Below, in pieces: positions 42,171-43,835 of a DNA stretch of 43,835 nucleotides (the first letter of the stretch is position 1; the number at the start of each line of letters is the position of its first letter). Both the position numbers and the translations under genes were made by a program. The stretch lies in assembly GCA_947629785.1 (NCBI GenBank), contig CANRFB010000017.1, positions 1-43,835 of the forward strand, written 5' to 3'. The DNA is from an uncultured Clostridia bacterium (lineage in GTDB: Bacteria > Bacillota > Clostridia > Oscillospirales > Ruminococcaceae). A model generated the notes under the pieces. It saw only the letters and a list, made by a program, of their open reading frames with translations, had not been told where the DNA came from and did not search any database.

Positions 42171-42581
42171 ATGTCGTTTTACCTTTGGTTTCTTACATAT
42201 TTTTTGAAAAATTGTATGTTTGCACAAATTTCGCCGCAGACTTTTGTTGAATTTTACTGCAAATATAGAAGCTATAAATACACATTTAAAAACAATATAA
42301 TAAAAAGTATTGCAAAAATGCTTGTGCATTATGCGTTTCGGAACGGTCCTGTCGAGCAGATGCACTGTGACGGAAAGTTGTCATATAATGATATGAAAAT
42401 TCTGAATAAATACATGAATGATCGTTTAACTGCTGAAATACAATTGTTAAAGAAGCACGATTGGTTCAGGCTATGTATTTTGCTGGATATGTATTCTTTT
42501 TATGGCAGTGATTGGAATTCTCCAAAAATATCCACTGACGAAATAGACGAATGTGCCGCACTTTTATTAAAAATAAAATAA
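42171..42581 (+). CDS. Small conserved-looking protein of unknown function, start uncertain
   Basis: The frame codes for 136 residues. The part from about residue 45 (IIKSIAKMLVHYAFRNGPVE, then HCDGKLSYNDMKILNKYMNDR) recalls small proteins often found on Firmicutes mobile elements, by memory only. No good ribosome site precedes any ATG, GTG or TTG in the frame, and the first 40 residues look less coding, so it may be a 5'-truncated gene. It lies between the secreted-protein pair and the tRNA-Leu locus with its integrase remnant. Confidence 0.5.
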   Translation: MSFYLWFLTYFLKNCMFAQISPQTFVEFYCKYRSYKYTFKNNIIKSIAKMLVHYAFRNGPVEQMHCDGKLSYNDMKILNKYMNDRLTAEIQLLKKHDWFRLCILLDMYSFYGSDWNSPKISTDEIDECAALLLKIK

Positions 42582-42796
42582 TAAAAAATCAGGAAAAACA
42601 TACCATAAAATACAAGGTTCTTAATGATTCTGAAAATATCTGACTGTTTACAGTGATAAATACAATATTCTTTCATATATCTGTCAAAATATGCATAAAA
42701 CGTTGATATATATTTAATCAAAAGTAAAATATTTATAAATTATTGTGCTATTTCATTAATATACCATTGATTTTACAATAATTACTAAAAAAGGTA

Positions 42797-42826
42797 TTGA
42801 CAAATGCAAGAAAAAGGAGTATAATA
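42797..42826 (+). promoter_or_regulatory. Consensus promoter of the tRNA-Leu locus
   Basis: Perfect TTGACA, 17 bases, perfect TATAAT, ending about 10 bases before the first tRNA-Leu 5' half at 42835. The complete tRNA starts some 280 bp further on and has only weak promoter-like sequence directly before it. The stretch 42582-42796 is AT-rich, and I see no feature in it. Confidence 0.75.
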
Positions 42827-42834
42827 ATTTATAT

Positions 42835-42876
42835 GCCGCTGTGGTGGAATAGGCAGACACAAGGGACTTAAAATCC
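42835..42876 (+). pseudogene. Duplicated 5' half of tRNA-Leu(UAA), intronless
   Basis: Bases 42835-42869 are identical to the 5' exon of the complete tRNA-Leu at 43111-43145. They are followed by AAAATCC, the spliced-type anticodon continuation, and then diverge. D arm and anticodon loop are present, but the variable arm, T arm and acceptor 3' strand are absent, so no functional tRNA can form. Confidence 0.85.
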
Positions 42877-42962
42877 GCTGTTCCGCTATTGTGGATTCGT
42901 TCGTTTATATTTGACGCAATCTTCGGTATTTTTCGTAAATACGTTGTTTTTGGCTCTTTCTT

Positions 42963-43092
42963 GTTAGATAAAATCCGTCAGTTTTTTTACCTTATCTAAC
43001 GAATTATCTAACGGATTTGACTTTTTGCTGTTTTTTTATTTTTCCAATCGACTTTGACATAAAGGATTTTTTATCCGTTGTCTCTGTTAGAT
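42963..43092. repeat. Four GTTAGAT/ATCTAAC sites (integrase-arm-like)
   Basis: GTTAGAT occurs at 42963 and 43086 and its complement ATCTAAC at 42994 and 43006, with ATCCGT flanks around several of them. They lie between the tRNA half copy and the full tRNA. Such repeated short sites in both orientations resemble the arm-type binding sites of tyrosine recombinases next to an attachment core. No gene is seen in 42877-43110. Confidence 0.45.
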
Positions 43093-43110
43093 TGTACAAA
43101 TTTTATATAT

Positions 43111-43434
43111 GCCGCTGTGGTGGAATAGGCAGACACAAGGGACTTTGATGTTTGTACGCATAGCAATGTGCGTCTGAGTTTTTTCTCAGAGAGTGCCCAC
43201 AGAGAAATCTGTGGAGTAGAAGTCGGCTAAAACGGCGAAGGCACAAACAGAACGCCGTGCTAACCCGTCAGGGTGAGTGTAGAGACCTTACACCGACTAC
43301 CTAAGTCCAAAAGGATATGGTAAAGACCAAGTCCAGACTACAACATACGCTTTGTGTGGCTATGGTAACATAGAGTAGTACGAAAATCCCTCGCTGGCGA
43401 CAGCGTACCGGTTCAAGTCCGGTCAGCGGCACCA
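43111..43434 (+). tRNA. tRNA-Leu(UAA) with group I intron
   Basis: Exons 43111-43145 and 43383-43434 join to an 87-base tRNA: acceptor GCCGCTG/CAGCGGC, anticodon stem GGGA/TCCC with loop CTTAAAA (anticodon TAA), long variable arm, T arm GGTTCAAGTCC and encoded CCA. The intron interrupts the anticodon between U34 and A35. This is the site of the well-known tRNA-Leu(UAA) introns of cyanobacteria and plastids. Confidence 0.92.
43146..43382 (+). ncRNA. Group I self-splicing intron in tRNA-Leu anticodon
   Basis: The 237-base insert follows a 5' exon ending in U and itself ends in G, as group I introns require. The core matches the Anabaena tRNA-Leu intron by memory: GTGTAGAGAC resembles its R element GTGCAGAGAC, and GGTAAAGACCAAGTCCA resembles its S region GGGTAAAGAGAGAGTCCA. 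P/Q-like segments (GGCTAAAACGG, GCCGTGCTAACCC) lie before them. AGAGAGT near 43177 can pair with the exon end ACTT, with a U-G wobble at the splice site. No homing endonuclease is encoded. Confidence 0.85.
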
Positions 43435-43440
43435 TCTTCA

Positions 43441-43474
43441 AGGCACGAGTTAGTTCTCGTGCCTTTGTTTTTTA
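43441..43474 (+). terminator. Terminator of tRNA-Leu
   Basis: A perfect 9-bp stem, AGGCACGAG / CTCGTGCCT, with loop TTAGTT, followed by TTGTTTTTT. Confidence 0.85.
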
Positions 43475-43483
43475 GAACGAAAA

Positions 43484-43783
43484 TCACTTGTCAGCAAATT
43501 CGGAAGAATCGCTCTCCTCAAACTCCGTACCGCCGAGAACCCTTGAAATAGTCTCAGCCGAGTTGATCTTAGAGTTATAGTCGAGATGACTATAAAAATT
43601 CGCTGTAACGTTAAACGTAGAGTGTCCAAGCCATTCCTGGATTGCCTTCATCGGAACTCCATTCGCAAGAAGCAAACTCGCACATGAGTGTCTGAGATCG
43701 TGAAATCTCAGCTTTTTGAGATTATTCTTCTTGATTATGTTCCTGAAGTGATCAGTAACATAGAGTATAGCAAAACACCGAAC
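43484..43783 (-). pseudogene. Tyrosine recombinase (integrase), C-terminal remnant
   Basis: The open frame of 99 residues matches the end of a phage/ICE integrase: DHFRNIIKKNNLKKLRFHDLRHSCAS with the catalytic HxxR, then IQEWLGHST, and FYSHLDY with the nucleophile Tyr. Upstream of about 43765 the frame leaves the family pattern, and a stop closes it at 43786, so the N-terminal DNA-binding and core regions and the first catalytic Arg are missing within the window. It lies 50 bp after the tRNA-Leu 3' end, the classic place for a tRNA-targeting integrase. Confidence 0.8.
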
Positions 43784-43835
43784 TCAAAGTCAGAAAAAAT
43801 GAAGCAGTCAGGTAAAAACAAAAGAAAAAGCAAGT

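Overview
The window looks like a chromosome segment of a low-to-mid GC Gram-positive gut or rumen anaerobe, most likely Ruminococcus or a close relative in the Oscillospiraceae. The evidence is sigma-A promoters of the form TTGACA-17-TATAAT, strong AGGAGG ribosome binding sites, secreted proteins with Glu/Thr-rich linkers typical of Ruminococcus, and families common there (BlaI/M56 pairs, DesK/NarL-type two-component systems, CAP proteins). The taxon is inferred from style only.

Layout. 1-3141: a partial tRNA-Ser(UGA), the CCA-adding enzyme, a permuted NlpC/P60-like lipid-anchored or membrane-anchored hydrolase, and an HD-domain protein. 3142-9541: two single-pass membrane proteins with FecR-like domains (the second also has four InlB-type B repeats), a 176-bp MITE-like element, an ExbB/TolQ-like channel protein with two ExbD-like partners, and a secreted Big2/CAP protein. 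9630-17246: a complete Wadjet-type (SMC-like) anti-plasmid defence operon in the order jetD-jetA-jetB-jetC. 17252-18534: a small AT-rich minus-strand unit of unknown function behind a promoter with a phased GGTTACA array. 18817-20751: rluA-like and apbE genes, head to head, with the only good promoters lying beyond their far ends. 20920-24636: a cytosolic LacI-like/GGDEF protein, a secreted Thr-rich membrane-anchored protein and a phosphopantetheinyl transferase. 24700-27530: an AT-hook repeat/SCP2-like protein, a YkgJ-like Cys-cluster protein and mtnA. 27673-37372: two BlaI/M56 modules (one with a truncated sensor), an SDR, and an ABC-2 exporter divergent from its histidine kinase/response regulator. 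37627-40054: a TetR-controlled operon with an aldo/keto reductase and a CMD-cupin fusion. 40187-42581: two secreted unknown proteins and one small unknown protein. 42797-43783: a tRNA-Leu(UAA) gene interrupted by a group I intron, preceded by a duplicated, intronless 5' tRNA half and integrase-arm-like repeats, then a truncated tyrosine recombinase.

The best candidate for an undescribed system is the FecR/ExbB/ExbD-like cluster at 3549-8327. In Gram-negatives FecR and ExbBD belong to TonB-linked signalling; here they sit together in an apparent monoderm, with the usual ExbD features divided between two proteins. Other unusual points are the tRNA-Leu group I intron with its duplicated tRNA half, the inward-facing promoters around rluA/apbE, the AT-hook/SCP2 fusion, and the truncated M56 sensor that seems to use an ATT start. 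All assignments come from reading the sequence and from memory of families; no database search was done.
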